64,000 nt of DNA, taken from contig JAFEDG010000142.1 of NCBI GenBank assembly GCA_018241745.1, positions 43,273 to 107,272 of the forward strand. Direction: 5' to 3'. Origin of the DNA: Pseudomonadota bacterium. GTDB lineage: Bacteria > Pseudomonadota > Gammaproteobacteria > Burkholderiales > Casimicrobiaceae. Shown in pieces: positions 8,517-17,736 of the stretch. Made by a program: the position numbers and the translations under genes. The notes below the pieces were generated by a model. That model saw only the letters and a list, made by a program, of their open reading frames with translations. It was not told the origin of the DNA and did not search any database. The number at the start of each line of letters is the position of its first letter. Position 1 is the first letter of the stretch.

Positions 8517-9866
8517 ATGCTCGACAATCTGACCGAACGGCTGTCGCGCGTCGTCAAGACGCTGCGCGGCGAGGCCCGCCTCACCGACGCCAACATCCAG
8601 GACGCGCTGCGCGAAGTGCGCCTCGCGCTGCTCGAGGCCGACGTCGCGGTGCCGGTCGTGCGTGACTTCATCACCCGCGTCCGCGAGAAGGCGCTGGGCG
8701 AGGAGGTCGTCGGTTCGCTGACGCCGGGCCAGGCGCTGATCGGCGTCGTCCACCGTGAAATGACCACGCTGCTGGGCGGCGCGACCGCCGGGCTGGACTT
8801 TGCAGCGCGCCCGCCGGCCGTGTTCCTGCTCGCGGGCCTGCAGGGCGCGGGCAAGACGACCACCGCCGGCAAGCTCGCGCGCCTGCTGCGCACCGAGCTC
8901 AACAAGAAAGTGCTGCTCGCGAGTGCCGACGTCTACCGGCCTGCGGCGATCGAGCAGTTGCGGCTGCTCGCCGGGCAGGTCGGCGTCGATTTCTACGCGG
9001 CGCCGGCCGACGCGGCCCCCGTCGCCATCGCGCAGGGCGCGCTCGACTGGGCGCGCAGGCACTTCCACGACGTCGTCATCGTCGACACGGCCGGCCGGCT
9101 TGCGATCGACGACGCGATGATGAGCGAGATCGCGGCGCTGTACGGCGCCGTCGGTCCCGTCGAGACACTGTTCGTCGTCGACGCGATGCAGGGCCAGGAT
9201 GCCGTCAACACGGCGCGCGCGTTCAACGCCACGCTGCCGCTGACCGGCGTGATCCTGACCAAGCTCGACGGTGACGCGCGCGGCGGCGCCGCGCTGTCGG
9301 TGCGCGAAGTGACCGGCGTGCCGATCAAGTTCGCCGGCGTGTCGGAGAAGGTCGACGGGCTCGAGGTGTTCCATCCGGAGCGGATGGCGTCGCGGATCCT
9401 CGGCATGGGCGACGTGCTGTCGCTGATCGAGGACGCGCAGCGCAACGTCGACGTCAAGGAGGCCGAGAAGCTCGCGCGCAAGGTCAAGAGCGGCAAGGGC
9501 TTCGACCTTGCCGACTACCGCGCGCAGATCGCGCAGATGGGCAAGATGGGCGGCTTGTCGGCGATGCTCGACAAGCTGCCGGCGGAGCTTGCGCGCGCGG
9601 CGCAGAAGACCGACGTCGACGAGCGCAAGATCGCGCGGATCGGCGGCATCATCGATGCGATGACGCCCGGCGAGCGCGCCAAGCCCGAGCTCATCAAGGC
9701 ATCGCGCAAGCGGCGCATCGCCACGGGCGCCGGCGTCAGCGTCCAGGAAGTCAACCAGCTGCTCAACCAGTTCGAGCAGACGCAGAAGATGATGAAGATG
9801 ATGGCCAAGGGCGGCATGCAGAAGATGATGCGCGGCATGCGCGGCATCATCCCCGGCATGCGCTGA
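8517..9866 (+). CDS. ffh: Signal recognition particle GTPase Ffh
   Basis: A 449-residue SRP54 protein. The N-terminal helical bundle begins 'MLDNLTERLSRVVKTLRG'. It is followed by the GTPase domain with GLQGAGKTT, 'DTAGR' and 'TKLDGDARGG' motifs, then a methionine-rich M domain ending in 'MMKMMAKGGMQKMM'. With 4.5S RNA it delivers signal-anchor proteins to the membrane. The ATG at 8517 was chosen because the family starts here; the frame is open further upstream. No Shine-Dalgarno is visible, so initiation may be leaderless or weak. Confidence 0.97.
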   Translation: MLDNLTERLSRVVKTLRGEARLTDANIQDALREVRLALLEADVAVPVVRDFITRVREKALGEEVVGSLTPGQALIGVVHREMTTLLGGATAGLDFAARPPAVFLLAGLQGAGKTTTAGKLARLLRTELNKKVLLASADVYRPAAIEQLRLLAGQVGVDFYAAPADAAPVAIAQGALDWARRHFHDVVIVDTAGRLAIDDAMMSEIAALYGAVGPVETLFVVDAMQGQDAVNTARAFNATLPLTGVILTKLDGDARGGAALSVREVTGVPIKFAGVSEKVDGLEVFHPERMASRILGMGDVLSLIEDAQRNVDVKEAEKLARKVKSGKGFDLADYRAQIAQMGKMGGLSAMLDKLPAELARAAQKTDVDERKIARIGGIIDAMTPGERAKPELIKASRKRRIATGAGVSVQEVNQLLNQFEQTQKMMKMMAKGGMQKMMRGMRGIIPGMR

Positions 9867-9874
9867 CGTGCCCT

Positions 9875-10561
9875 TCAGCGCGCACTGTCCGCGGGGACGG
9901 GCGCGCGGTGCAGCTTGGGCTGCACGACGCCGACCGCCAACAGCAGCACGTAGACGTAGGCACCGTAGTGCCCCTGGATGCCGTGGTGCGCCTGCAGGAT
10001 CGGGATCGTCATCCCGGCGACGACGATGCCGAGCGCGACCGCCAGCCGATTGCGCACCGCGTGCCAGGCGACCTGCGGCTCCGCGATGCTGTCGTTGGCG
10101 AGCTTCAGCAACGTACGCCGCCACATCAACGCTTCGCAGCACAGGATCAGCGCCAGGTTGAGGCCGTACAGGATCGCCGGTCGTGGATGGCCCGGGTTGT
10201 TGCCGACGAACGCGGTGAACGCGGGCACGAACGTCGTGAACAGCAGGAACGCGAGGTTCAGCGCCATGAACGGGCCGTCGACTTCGCGCAACCGCCGCAT
10301 CATCCGCAGGTGGCTCAGCCAGAACAGGCACAGCACGACGAAGCTGATGACGTAATGGTCGAAGCGGGGCAGCAGTTCGGCCAGGTTGGTGCCGATGTCG
10401 TCGGTGAACGCGACGTGCTCCGGCAGCTTGAGGTCGAGCACCAGCAGCGTCATCGAGACAGCGAAGATCCCGTCCGTGAGCGCCTCCAGCCGGCCCTTGG
10501 GCAACGGCGTCGCATCGGGGCTCGCGGGGCCCGCCGGGGTGGCCTGTCGCTCGACGCTCAT
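9875..10561 (-). CDS. TMEM175/DUF1211-family integral membrane protein
   Basis: A 228-residue protein with six predicted membrane helices. The opening 'RLEALTDGIFAVSMTLLVLDL' is the hallmark first helix of the DUF1211/TMEM175 family, whose characterised members are tetrameric potassium channels. It is convergent with ffh (8 bp apart) and divergent from rpsP. It is not part of either conserved neighbourhood, so it may be a late insertion between them. The physiological role in bacteria is not settled. Confidence 0.8.
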   Translation of the reverse strand: MSVERQATPAGPASPDATPLPKGRLEALTDGIFAVSMTLLVLDLKLPEHVAFTDDIGTNLAELLPRFDHYVISFVVLCLFWLSHLRMMRRLREVDGPFMALNLAFLLFTTFVPAFTAFVGNNPGHPRPAILYGLNLALILCCEALMWRRTLLKLANDSIAEPQVAWHAVRNRLAVALGIVVAGMTIPILQAHHGIQGHYGAYVYVLLLAVGVVQPKLHRAPVPADSAR

Positions 10562-10637
10562 CGGCGCCCTAGCGCAAATCCTTGAACTGCAAGGGAAAAA
10601 CGCGCACTCCAACCTCCGGTGACGGGGTCCGCCAGGC

Positions 10638-10667
10638 TTGCGGGGCGGGCAAAATCCATAGTAGAAT
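10638..10667 (+). promoter_or_regulatory. Probable sigma-70 promoter of the rpsP-rimM-trmD-rplS operon
   Basis: TTGCGG (10638-10643) and TAGAAT (10662-10667) are separated by 18 bases, leaving a leader of roughly 60 bases before the rpsP ATG. The leader contains a small CTTTT/AAAAG dyad directly after the expected start point. This is pattern-based; no other hexamer pair as good was seen upstream of rpsP. Confidence 0.6.
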
Positions 10668-10731
10668 CAGAGTCTTTTCGCAAAAGACCGCCCTTCGTTT
10701 CAAGGGCCCAGCACCCGTACAGGAATTCGCC

Positions 10732-11004
10732 ATGGTCGTCATCCGACTCGCACGCGGCGGCGCCAAGAAGCGCCCGTTCTACAACATCGTCGTCGCCGAT
10801 TCGCGCAACCGCCGCGACGGCCGCTTCATCGAGCGCGTGGGTTTCTACAACCCGATCGCGTCGTCGACGGAAGAAGGCCTGCGGATCGCGCAGGATCGTA
10901 TCAACTATTGGACCGAGCGTGGCGCGCAGCTGTCCGACACGGTCGCCATGCTGGTGAAGCGCGGCAACGCGACACCGGCTGCCGCGCCCGCCGCCGCAAA
11001 CTGA
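10732..11004 (+). CDS. rpsP: 30S ribosomal protein S16
   Basis: A 90-residue basic protein starting '[20 protein letters not shown]', the diagnostic S16 N-terminus, with '[13 protein letters not shown]' following. It binds 16S rRNA in the 30S body. The start has an AGGA ribosome site 7-10 bases upstream. It is first in the conserved operon rpsP-rimM-trmD-rplS. The Ala/Pro-rich tail (last 12 residues) is variable in the family. Confidence 0.98.
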   Translation: MVVIRLARGGAKKRPFYNIVVADSRNRRDGRFIERVGFYNPIASSTEEGLRIAQDRINYWTERGAQLSDTVAMLVKRGNATPAAAPAAAN

Positions 11005-11011
11005 GCGCTCG

Positions 11012-11545
11012 ATGAACCCCGCGGCGCAAGCCGCGGAGGCGGGCGCGATGGTGGTGATGGGCCGCATCGCCGGCGCATGGGGCGTCAAGGGGTGGGTCAA
11101 GGTGGCGCCGTACAGCGCCGATCCCGCCGCCCTCGCGGACCACGCAACGTGGTGGGTGAGCCGCAACGACGCGCCGTGGGAGCCTTGCGACGTCATCGCG
11201 AGCCGCCCGCACGGGGCCACGGTGATCGGGCAGCTGGCCGGCGTCGCAACCCCCGAGGATGCACAGCGGTTGCGGGGAGCGCTGGTCGGATTGCCGCGTG
11301 CCGCGCTGCCGGCGGCAGCTGACGACGAGGTGTACCTCGCGGACTTGCCGGGCCTCGCGGTGGTGAACCGGCAAGGCGTTGCGCTCGGTACGGTCGAGTC
11401 GGTGCAGGAAACCGGTGCCCATCCGGTGCTCCGGGTGGTGGAAGCAGGTGGCAGGACGCGGCTGATTCCGTTCGTCGCGGCCTATGTCGACTCGGTCGAC
11501 CTCGCGGAGCGGACGCTCGCGGTGGACTGGGGCGAGGATTACTGA
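11012..11545 (+). CDS. rimM: Ribosome maturation factor RimM
   Basis: A 177-residue protein with the RimM N-terminal barrel ('MGRIAGAWGVKGWVKVAPYS') and a C-terminal PRC-barrel domain ('DEVYLADLPGLAVVN ... LIPFVAAYVDSVDL'). It binds S19 and assists maturation of the 30S head. It starts 7 bp after rpsP and precedes trmD in the standard operon. Length is usual for betaproteobacteria. Confidence 0.96.
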   Translation: MNPAAQAAEAGAMVVMGRIAGAWGVKGWVKVAPYSADPAALADHATWWVSRNDAPWEPCDVIASRPHGATVIGQLAGVATPEDAQRLRGALVGLPRAALPAAADDEVYLADLPGLAVVNRQGVALGTVESVQETGAHPVLRVVEAGGRTRLIPFVAAYVDSVDLAERTLAVDWGEDY

Positions 11546-11590
11546 AGTGGGGGCGGTGCCGGTGAGCCCCCGTCGCGTGCGGAGGGCCCG

Positions 11591-12412
11591 ATGCGCTTCG
11601 ACGTGATCACGCTGTTCCCGGAGATGGTCGAGCACGCGATGGGCGTCGGCATCGCGAGCCGGGCGCGGGAGCGCGGGCTGTGGTCGCTGGGGACGGTCAA
11701 TCCGCGCGACTTCACCAGCGATCCGCATCGCACGGTGGACGACCGCCCGTACGGCGGCGGGCCGGGGATGGTGATGCTGGCGGAGCCGTTGCGCCAGGCG
11801 ATCGCGGCGGCCAGGGTGGCGCAGGCCGGGGCGGGATGCGCGGCGTCGCGCGTCGTGTACCTGTCGCCGAGCGGCACCCGGCTGACGCATGCGCGCGTGA
11901 TGGCGCTGGCGGCGGACCGCAGCACGGGGCTTGTGCTGCTGGCGGGCCGGTACGAAGGGATCGACGAGCGGCTGATCGCGCGGCACGTCGACGAGGAAAT
12001 CGCGATCGGGGATTTCGTGGTGTCGGGCGGCGAATTGCCCGCGCTGATGCTGATGGATGCAGTCGTGCGGCAGTTGCCCGGCGCGCTGAACGACGCCGAG
12101 TCTGCGGCGCAGGAATCGTTCGTCGACGGACTGCTCGATTGCCCGCACTACACGCGGCCCGAGCGGGACGCCGAAGGCGACGTGCCTGCGGTGCTGATGT
12201 CGGGCAACCACGCGGCGATCCGCCGCTGGCGGCGGATGCAGGCGCTGGGCCGTACGGCCGAGCGGCGCCCCGACCTGCTGGCGCAGGCGGCGCTGACGAA
12301 AGAGGACAGGCAGTTGCTGGTGGAGTATCAGGAACACAAAGCGGTCACCACGTCCGGGGCAGGTGCCCCGTCGAGACCTCTGGGACCCGAAACCAAGAAG
12401 GAAGCACGATGA
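11591..12412 (+). CDS. trmD: tRNA (guanine-37-N1)-methyltransferase TrmD
   Basis: A 273-residue SPOUT methyltransferase. It opens '[12 protein letters not shown]', carries '[10 protein letters not shown]', and forms its trefoil knot around '[13 protein letters not shown]' and '[20 protein letters not shown]'. It methylates G37 of tRNAs reading CNN and GGG codons and so prevents +1 frameshifting. Its stop overlaps the rplS start as ATGA (12409-12412), suggesting translational coupling. Confidence 0.97.
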   Translation: MRFDVITLFPEMVEHAMGVGIASRARERGLWSLGTVNPRDFTSDPHRTVDDRPYGGGPGMVMLAEPLRQAIAAARVAQAGAGCAASRVVYLSPSGTRLTHARVMALAADRSTGLVLLAGRYEGIDERLIARHVDEEIAIGDFVVSGGELPALMLMDAVVRQLPGALNDAESAAQESFVDGLLDCPHYTRPERDAEGDVPAVLMSGNHAAIRRWRRMQALGRTAERRPDLLAQAALTKEDRQLLVEYQEHKAVTTSGAGAPSRPLGPETKKEAR

Positions 12413-12786
12413 ACATCATCGAAACGCTGGAAAAGGAAGAACTGGCGCGCCTCAACAAGACGCTGCCGGAATTCGCGCCGGGCGACACGGTCGTCGTCAA
12501 CGTGAACGTCGTCGAAGGCGAGCGCAAGCGCGTCCAGGCCTACGAAGGCGTCGTGATCGCCAAGCGCAATCGCGGCCTCAACTCATCGTTCACGGTGCGC
12601 AAGATCTCGAGCGGCGAAGGCGTCGAGCGGACGTTCCAGTCGTACTCCCCGCTGATCGCCTCGATCGAAGTCAAGCGCCGCGGCGACGTGCGCCGCGCCA
12701 AGCTCTACTACCTGCGCGACCGCTCGGGCAAGTCGGCGCGGATCCGCGAGAAGCTTGCGGCCCGCGACAGCGGCAAGGCGGAGTAA
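12409..12786 (+). CDS. rplS: 50S ribosomal protein L19
   Basis: A 125-residue protein with the L19 signature '[32 protein letters not shown]' region (split here for length) and '[25 protein letters not shown]'. It sits at the 30S/50S interface. The ATG lies inside the trmD stop (ATGA overlap) and is preceded by AAGAAGGAAG. It is the last gene of the operon; a strong terminator follows 40 bp after the stop. Confidence 0.98.
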   Translation: MNIIETLEKEELARLNKTLPEFAPGDTVVVNVNVVEGERKRVQAYEGVVIAKRNRGLNSSFTVRKISSGEGVERTFQSYSPLIASIEVKRRGDVRRAKLYYLRDRSGKSARIREKLAARDSGKAE

Positions 12787-12825
12787 CGACGCGGCGGCCG
12801 GCTCCGGCCGGCACTGCAACTCCGG

Positions 12826-12852
12826 AAGGGCGGCCTCGTGGCCGCCCTTTTT
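12826..12852 (+). terminator. Rho-independent terminator after rplS
   Basis: A perfect 10-bp stem AAGGGCGGCC / GGCCGCCCTT with a TCGT loop runs straight into a T tract. It ends the rpsP operon. The remaining bases up to 13034 show no gene. Confidence 0.9.
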
Positions 12853-13034
12853 GTTGGGCCGCTGCCTGGTTGCGTGCGGCGGCGCCGGCGCTGCATCTAC
12901 CCCGTTCCGGCACAGAACTTGCGACGGACTGCCTGAATGGGCGTCCGCACGCGAGCCGCGCGACCTGCTTCCGCGAGCCGCTGACGGCGCCGACATTCCA
13001 TTGGCATAATCGGAGTTTTGGCCTCTAGCACGCG

Positions 13035-14864
13035 ATGAAGGCGACGCTGTACGAAGCGTTGGGCATTCCGCAGGCCGCCTCGGACGAGGAGGTCCGGGCG
13101 TCGCTGCGCGGGCTCATCCGCAAGTACTACGCGAAGACGCGCGACGGGCAGGGCAACGTCGAGGAAGCGCTGCGCTTCATCAACCACGCGAGCCGGATCC
13201 TTTCGGACCACGAGCGCCGCAAGCGCTACGACAACGAACTCGCGCTGTCCGCCGGCACCACCGAGCAGAAGATCGCGCACGTCGTGTCCAACGCGGTAGC
13301 CGTCGACGGCGAGCAGACGGACGTCGGCGCGGCGGAGGCCGACAAGCTCGCCGCCGCGCTCGCGGACCCGCTCGAGACCGGCCTCGACGCCGAGGATCCC
13401 AAGCCCGAGGTGAACCTGCACCATCCGGGCCTGACCGAGCGCGTCGCCACGTTCGGCCGCTCGCCGCTCGTCACCGTGCTGCTGTGCGTGCTGTTCGGCG
13501 CCTTCATCGCCGCGGCGATCGTGTCGGTCACGCCGGCCGACGCGATCCTGGTCGCCAAGCAGGTGCTCGTCTGGCTGACGCTGGGCCTCATCGTGCTGAC
13601 GCTCGTGTACGGCATCGTGCATGGGATCGCGTGGCTGCGGCGCCGCAGCGCGCCGCCCCCGGTGCCGTCGCTGCCGCAGACCGACCTCGCGATCCTCAAC
13701 TGGCGCCGCGAGCGCAGCGTGTTCCTCGGCACCAACCAGCCGGCCGAGGACGCGAGCTGGATCTTCCAGCTGCGGATGGCCGAGCTCGAGCGCGCGAAGT
13801 CGGGCCGCACGAGCGAGCCGCGGCCGTGGCATCGGCTGGGCGCGCGGCTGTTCGACTACGCGCTGTGGGGCCTCGTGCTGGCGCTGTTGCTGTCCGAGCT
13901 GAAGGGCGCCGGCGTGATCCCGGATGAGTGGGCATTCTGGCTCGGCCACCCGCTGCTGGCGCCGGTGCTGATCACCGCGACGTGGATCCCGATCGAGGCT
14001 GCGCTGATCGCGTCGCTCGGCACCACGCCCGGCAAGTGGCTGTTCGGCGTCTACCTGCAGTTCTCGATCTCGGACGCCTATGCGCGGCGTGACGCCAAGG
14101 CGCATTTCCGCCGTGGCCTCGCGCGCGCTTTCCGCGTGTGGTGGGAAGGTGTCGCCTGCGGCTTTCCGCTGCTGGCGCCGGTGCTGATCGCCGTGGCCTA
14201 CGAGAAGGTCGCGCAGAACCAGGAGACGGACTGGGACTTCGCCGAGGACTGCCTGGTCACGCACGGCCCCCCGGGCATCCTCAACGCGATGACCGGCGTG
14301 TGCGGCCTCGCGGCCATGCTGTGGCTGTACGGCGTCGCGTGGCACCAGCCGATGGCGGATTCGATCGTGTGGGCGCGCGCAACGATCGTCGAAGCACTGC
14401 CGTCGACGCAGGTGCTGTCGAACTTCGCAGGCGGCGGCAGCATCATCGGCGGCCGTGGCAATGCGGCCAACAAGACCGTTTCCGGCACGATCGCCGCGGG
14501 CAAGGCGCCGGAGTCCACGTCGTCGGCGAGCGATGCGCCGATCGATCCCGAGCTCGCCGCGCAATTCGCAGAACGCCGCGCGAAAATCGCGGTGCTGAAG
14601 GTCGAGGGACCGCGGATGCTGCGCGCGGGCAACTGGCGGCGTGCCGCCGAGCTGTGCCGGACGTGGGCGGACCTCGACCTCGGGGATCCGGATGCGTACC
14701 GCTGCCTGGGCCAGGCCTGGCAGGCACAGGGCTATCACCAGGACGCCATCGCCGCGTTCCGCAAGGCCAAGCAGTACGACCCGGGCGACCCCGAGCTCGA
14801 CGCCGCGATCGCGCGCTCGCAGAAGGGCATCGTCGCGGACTTCCTCGCGCGGTATCGGAAGTAG
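13035..14864 (+). CDS. J-domain-like, RDD and TPR multidomain membrane protein
   Basis: A 609-residue protein. Residues 1-70 resemble a DnaJ J domain ('LYEALGIPQAASDEEVRASLRGL ... INHASRILSD..RRKRYDNEL'), but the HPD tripeptide needed to stimulate Hsp70 is replaced within KYYAKTRDG (about residues 30-38). Two membrane helices follow (about 142-165 and 176-200). Next comes an RDD domain ('HRLGARLFDYALWGLVLALLL', 'GTTPGKWLFGVYL') and another helix near 418-438. A C-terminal TPR-like helical pair lies at about 525-600. It may be a membrane-tethered scaffold rather than a working Hsp70 co-chaperone. It is followed 17 bp later by a GT-C type protein. Confidence 0.8.
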   Translation: MKATLYEALGIPQAASDEEVRASLRGLIRKYYAKTRDGQGNVEEALRFINHASRILSDHERRKRYDNELALSAGTTEQKIAHVVSNAVAVDGEQTDVGAAEADKLAAALADPLETGLDAEDPKPEVNLHHPGLTERVATFGRSPLVTVLLCVLFGAFIAAAIVSVTPADAILVAKQVLVWLTLGLIVLTLVYGIVHGIAWLRRRSAPPPVPSLPQTDLAILNWRRERSVFLGTNQPAEDASWIFQLRMAELERAKSGRTSEPRPWHRLGARLFDYALWGLVLALLLSELKGAGVIPDEWAFWLGHPLLAPVLITATWIPIEAALIASLGTTPGKWLFGVYLQFSISDAYARRDAKAHFRRGLARAFRVWWEGVACGFPLLAPVLIAVAYEKVAQNQETDWDFAEDCLVTHGPPGILNAMTGVCGLAAMLWLYGVAWHQPMADSIVWARATIVEALPSTQVLSNFAGGGSIIGGRGNAANKTVSGTIAAGKAPESTSSASDAPIDPELAAQFAERRAKIAVLKVEGPRMLRAGNWRRAAELCRTWADLDLGDPDAYRCLGQAWQAQGYHQDAIAAFRKAKQYDPGDPELDAAIARSQKGIVADFLARYRK

Positions 14865-14881
14865 CGGGTCGCGGCCTGCCA

Positions 14882-16441
14882 ATGAGCGCTGCGCGGCGCG
14901 ACGTGCGCCTTGCCGTCGGCGCGCTGCTCGCCGTAGCGACGACCATCGCGCTCCTGCGCGCCGTGCTCGTGTCGATCACGCATGACGAGGCGACCGCGCT
15001 GCGCGCGAGCATGCACGCGCCGACGTCACGCGTCCTGTGGTTCACGACCCACGGCCTGCCCGACAACAACCACCTGCTCTACTCGCTGGTCGTGCGCCCC
15101 GGCATCTGGCTCTTCGGGGAGCACGAATGGACACTCCGGCTGCCGGCCGTCGTCGCGGGTGCGTTCTACGGCATCGCGATGGCGATGCTGCTGCGGCGCT
15201 TCGTCGACGGCTGGCTGCTCGTTGCACTGCTCGCCGTCGCCGTCCTGAATCCCCCGGTGCTCGAGGCGATGTCGCTGGCGCGCGGCTACGGCCTCGGCAT
15301 CGCGCTGTTGTGCTGGGGCGTGTACTGGCTGCTGCGCGCGGACGAGCGGCCGCTTGCCCGCCCGCCGGCGACACGCGCAACGCTGCTGTTCGGTCTGGCG
15401 ACGCTCGCTCATCTCACCTTTATCCTGTACTGGACGATCGCCTGGGGCGTGTTGCTTGCGAACGCCGTGTCGCAGCGTCGTGCGGGCCGAGCGACCTGGC
15501 CCCAGCTCGGCACGTGCCTGCTGCCGTCGCTCGTGACGACGCTGGCGGTCGCACCGATCGTCGTCAACCAGGTCGTCGTGTTGCGCTCGCTCGGGCTGCT
15601 GTCCACCGAAGGACTGACGTCGTTCGTCGCGGATACGCTGCGCGGTACCGTCGCGCTCTCGCTGGGGCCGGGCGTCGCGTCGATCGCGCCGGTCGTGGCG
15701 TATGCAGCATTCCTTGTCCCCGCGGCATTGGGGCTACTGCTGTGGCGAGCTCGGGCTCGGCCATCGTCGTCGCTGGCCGGGCCCGTCGTCCGCGATGCGG
15801 CGATCGTCGGTGCGCTGCTGGTGGGCGCGTGCGCGTTGAGTGTCGTCCAGCACGCGTGGTTCGGGGCCGGCTACCTGTCCGGCCGGCGCGCCACCTCGCT
15901 GGTGCCCCTGTTCGTGCTCGTGTGCGCAGCCGTCGCCGGCCTGTGGGCGCGGCAGTCCGGCGCGCCGCGTCTCGTGCGCGCGGTCGCCGGTATGGCGTGC
16001 GTGCTGGCGCTGGTGCCGCAGCTCCGCACGATCACGTTCGACACGACCGCCGCCTGGCGCTTCGACGCCGACACGCGACAAGCGATGACGGACCTCGAAT
16101 GCCTGTTCGCGGCACATCCGCGGCCCGCGTCGTATCGGGTGTCGGTGCCGTGGGAACTGGAGCCCGCGGCCAACTATTACCGTACGCACCTGCCCGTGCC
16201 GCGTCTCGCCGCAGTCGACCGGGGCGGCGTCCGGCCCGGGTTCGACGCGTATTACCTGCCGCAGACGGTCGAGCCCCAGCTCGCGCGTTCGCTGAACGCG
16301 GTCGAAGCCTCGGTCGGCGCGTTGCGCGTGCTGGCGCACTATCCTCGCGCCGACGCCGTGCTGGCGGTCCCGGCCGACTCCGCGCTCGCCGCCGACGCTG
16401 CGGCGGCGGCGCGCTGCCTCGGCTTGCGCGGAGTGCGCTGA
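14882..16441 (+). CDS. GT-C type (PMT/ArnT-like) polytopic membrane protein, probable glycosyltransferase
   Basis: A 519-residue protein with some ten to twelve hydrophobic segments followed by a soluble C-terminal part. After the first helix it has 'ITHDEA', an acidic loop in the place of the catalytic DE/DD motif of PMT/ArnT-like transferases, then 'HGLPDNNHLLYSLVV', another family-like loop. Such enzymes move sugars from lipid-linked donors on the periplasmic face. Donor and acceptor cannot be inferred. It follows the J-like/RDD gene closely on the same strand, so the two may be co-expressed. Confidence 0.65.
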   Translation: MSAARRDVRLAVGALLAVATTIALLRAVLVSITHDEATALRASMHAPTSRVLWFTTHGLPDNNHLLYSLVVRPGIWLFGEHEWTLRLPAVVAGAFYGIAMAMLLRRFVDGWLLVALLAVAVLNPPVLEAMSLARGYGLGIALLCWGVYWLLRADERPLARPPATRATLLFGLATLAHLTFILYWTIAWGVLLANAVSQRRAGRATWPQLGTCLLPSLVTTLAVAPIVVNQVVVLRSLGLLSTEGLTSFVADTLRGTVALSLGPGVASIAPVVAYAAFLVPAALGLLLWRARARPSSSLAGPVVRDAAIVGALLVGACALSVVQHAWFGAGYLSGRRATSLVPLFVLVCAAVAGLWARQSGAPRLVRAVAGMACVLALVPQLRTITFDTTAAWRFDADTRQAMTDLECLFAAHPRPASYRVSVPWELEPAANYYRTHLPVPRLAAVDRGGVRPGFDAYYLPQTVEPQLARSLNAVEASVGALRVLAHYPRADAVLAVPADSALAADAAAAARCLGLRGVR

Positions 16442-16491
16442 GCGCAAGCCAGTGCCGATGGGCCGCCGGGCCCTTGCGTGCCGGCAATGCG

Positions 16492-17394
16492 TCAGGGCGC
16501 GACGCCGAGCATCCCCAGCCAGACCGGCATCGTCACCATCGCGAGCAGCGTCCCGCTGGTGATCAGCCATGCCGCCGCGCGGCCGTCACCGCCCATCTGC
16601 ACGGCGAGGATGTAGGCGCTGGTCGCCGTCGGCACGCAGGCGACGAGCACGACGATCTGCACCTGCAGCGGCGCGAGGCCCGCGTAACGCGCGAGCGCCC
16701 ACGCGATGGCCGGCAGCACGACGAGCTTGATCGTGTGGAACCACGCGAGGGCGGCGAGCGGCATCGCGTCGCGCTCGAGACGCAATGCGGCGCCGACGGC
16801 GAGCAGCCCGAGCGGAAGGGCGGTCGTCGCGAGCAGCTTCAGCACGTGCGCCGTCAGGTCCGGCAGCGCGAGGCCGGCCGCGTGCCATGCGAGGCCCGCG
16901 ACGGTCGCGATGATCAGCGGGTTGCGCGCGAGCTCGCGCAGCAGCGTGCCGACGCGGCGTTCGGCCAGCGCGACGACGGCCGCGACGTTCACGAGCGGCA
17001 CGAGCACGCCGACCAGTACGCTCGCCAGCGCCACGGCGTCGTTGCCGCCGAGGCGGCTCGCCACGGCGAGGATCAGGTAGGTGTTGAAGCGGAACGCGCA
17101 CTGGAACGCGGCGCCGAACATCGGCTTCGGCAGGCGCAACACGGGGCCGGCCAGCGCTGCGAGTAGCACGGCGGCCGCCGTCGCGGCGACGATCACGGCA
17201 ATCGGCAGCGCGGCGCTCGCAAGCGGCTGTTGCGCACTTGCAAGTGACAGGAACAGCAGTGCCGGGAACAGCACGAAGTAGACGAGCCGTTCGAGGCCTA
17301 CCCAAAAGGCGGCGGGGTAGGCCGGGCGATGGCGCAGCCACGCGCCGAACGCGATCAGCAGGAAATCCGGAACCAGCAGCAGCGCGGCACTCAT
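16492..17394 (-). CDS. AEC (auxin efflux carrier) family transporter
   Basis: A 300-residue protein with ten hydrophobic segments in the AEC arrangement, including 'NPLIIATVAGLAWHAAGLALPDLTAHVLKLLATTALPLGLLAVGAALR' (read in parts) and the closing 'ACVPTATSAYILAVQMGGD'. Family members export or import small carboxylates or other anions; the substrate here is unknown. It is convergent with the GT-C gene and followed on the same strand by a TusA-like gene that lies upstream in the transcriptional order. Confidence 0.85.
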   Translation of the reverse strand: MSAALLLVPDFLLIAFGAWLRHRPAYPAAFWVGLERLVYFVLFPALLFLSLASAQQPLASAALPIAVIVAATAAAVLLAALAGPVLRLPKPMFGAAFQCAFRFNTYLILAVASRLGGNDAVALASVLVGVLVPLVNVAAVVALAERRVGTLLRELARNPLIIATVAGLAWHAAGLALPDLTAHVLKLLATTALPLGLLAVGAALRLERDAMPLAALAWFHTIKLVVLPAIAWALARYAGLAPLQVQIVVLVACVPTATSAYILAVQMGGDGRAAAWLITSGTLLAMVTMPVWLGMLGVAP

Positions 17395-17446
17395 CGGCGT
17401 GCGCGGACCGCGGACCGGGAGGAGGGTGGCGGCGGAGCGCGCGCGG

Positions 17447-17689
17447 TCAACGCCGGCGCAGCAGGAACCAGAAGCCGCCGTCCGCTTCGCCTTGCGCCAT
17501 CAGCGCGTTGCCGGTCTGGCGCGTGAAGGCCTCGAAGTCGCGGACGCTGCCCGGGTCGGTCGTCAGCACGCGGACGACCTGCCCGCTCTGCATGTCGTTC
17601 AGCGTCTTCTTGGTGCGCAGGATGGGCAGCGGGCAGTTGAGCCCACGCGCGTCGACTTCGCGGTCGTGGGCCGGGGTCTCGGAATCCAT
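17447..17689 (-). CDS. tusA: TusA-family sulfurtransferase
   Basis: An 80-residue protein with the TusA/SirA motif CPLP (Cys19) in 'DARGLNCPLPILRTKKTLNDM', the persulfide-carrying cysteine. Family members relay sulfur for tRNA thiolation, molybdopterin or dissimilatory sulfur metabolism. The ATG at 17689 was chosen because the homologous region begins just after it. Which sulfur pathway it serves is not shown by the neighbours, so the symbol is by family only. Confidence 0.85.
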   Translation of the reverse strand: MDSETPAHDREVDARGLNCPLPILRTKKTLNDMQSGQVVRVLTTDPGSVRDFEAFTRQTGNALMAQGEADGGFWFLLRRR

Positions 17690-17736
17690 GCGGCCATTAT
17701 AGGACGCTCGCGCCGTCACCACGCCGATGCGGCATG

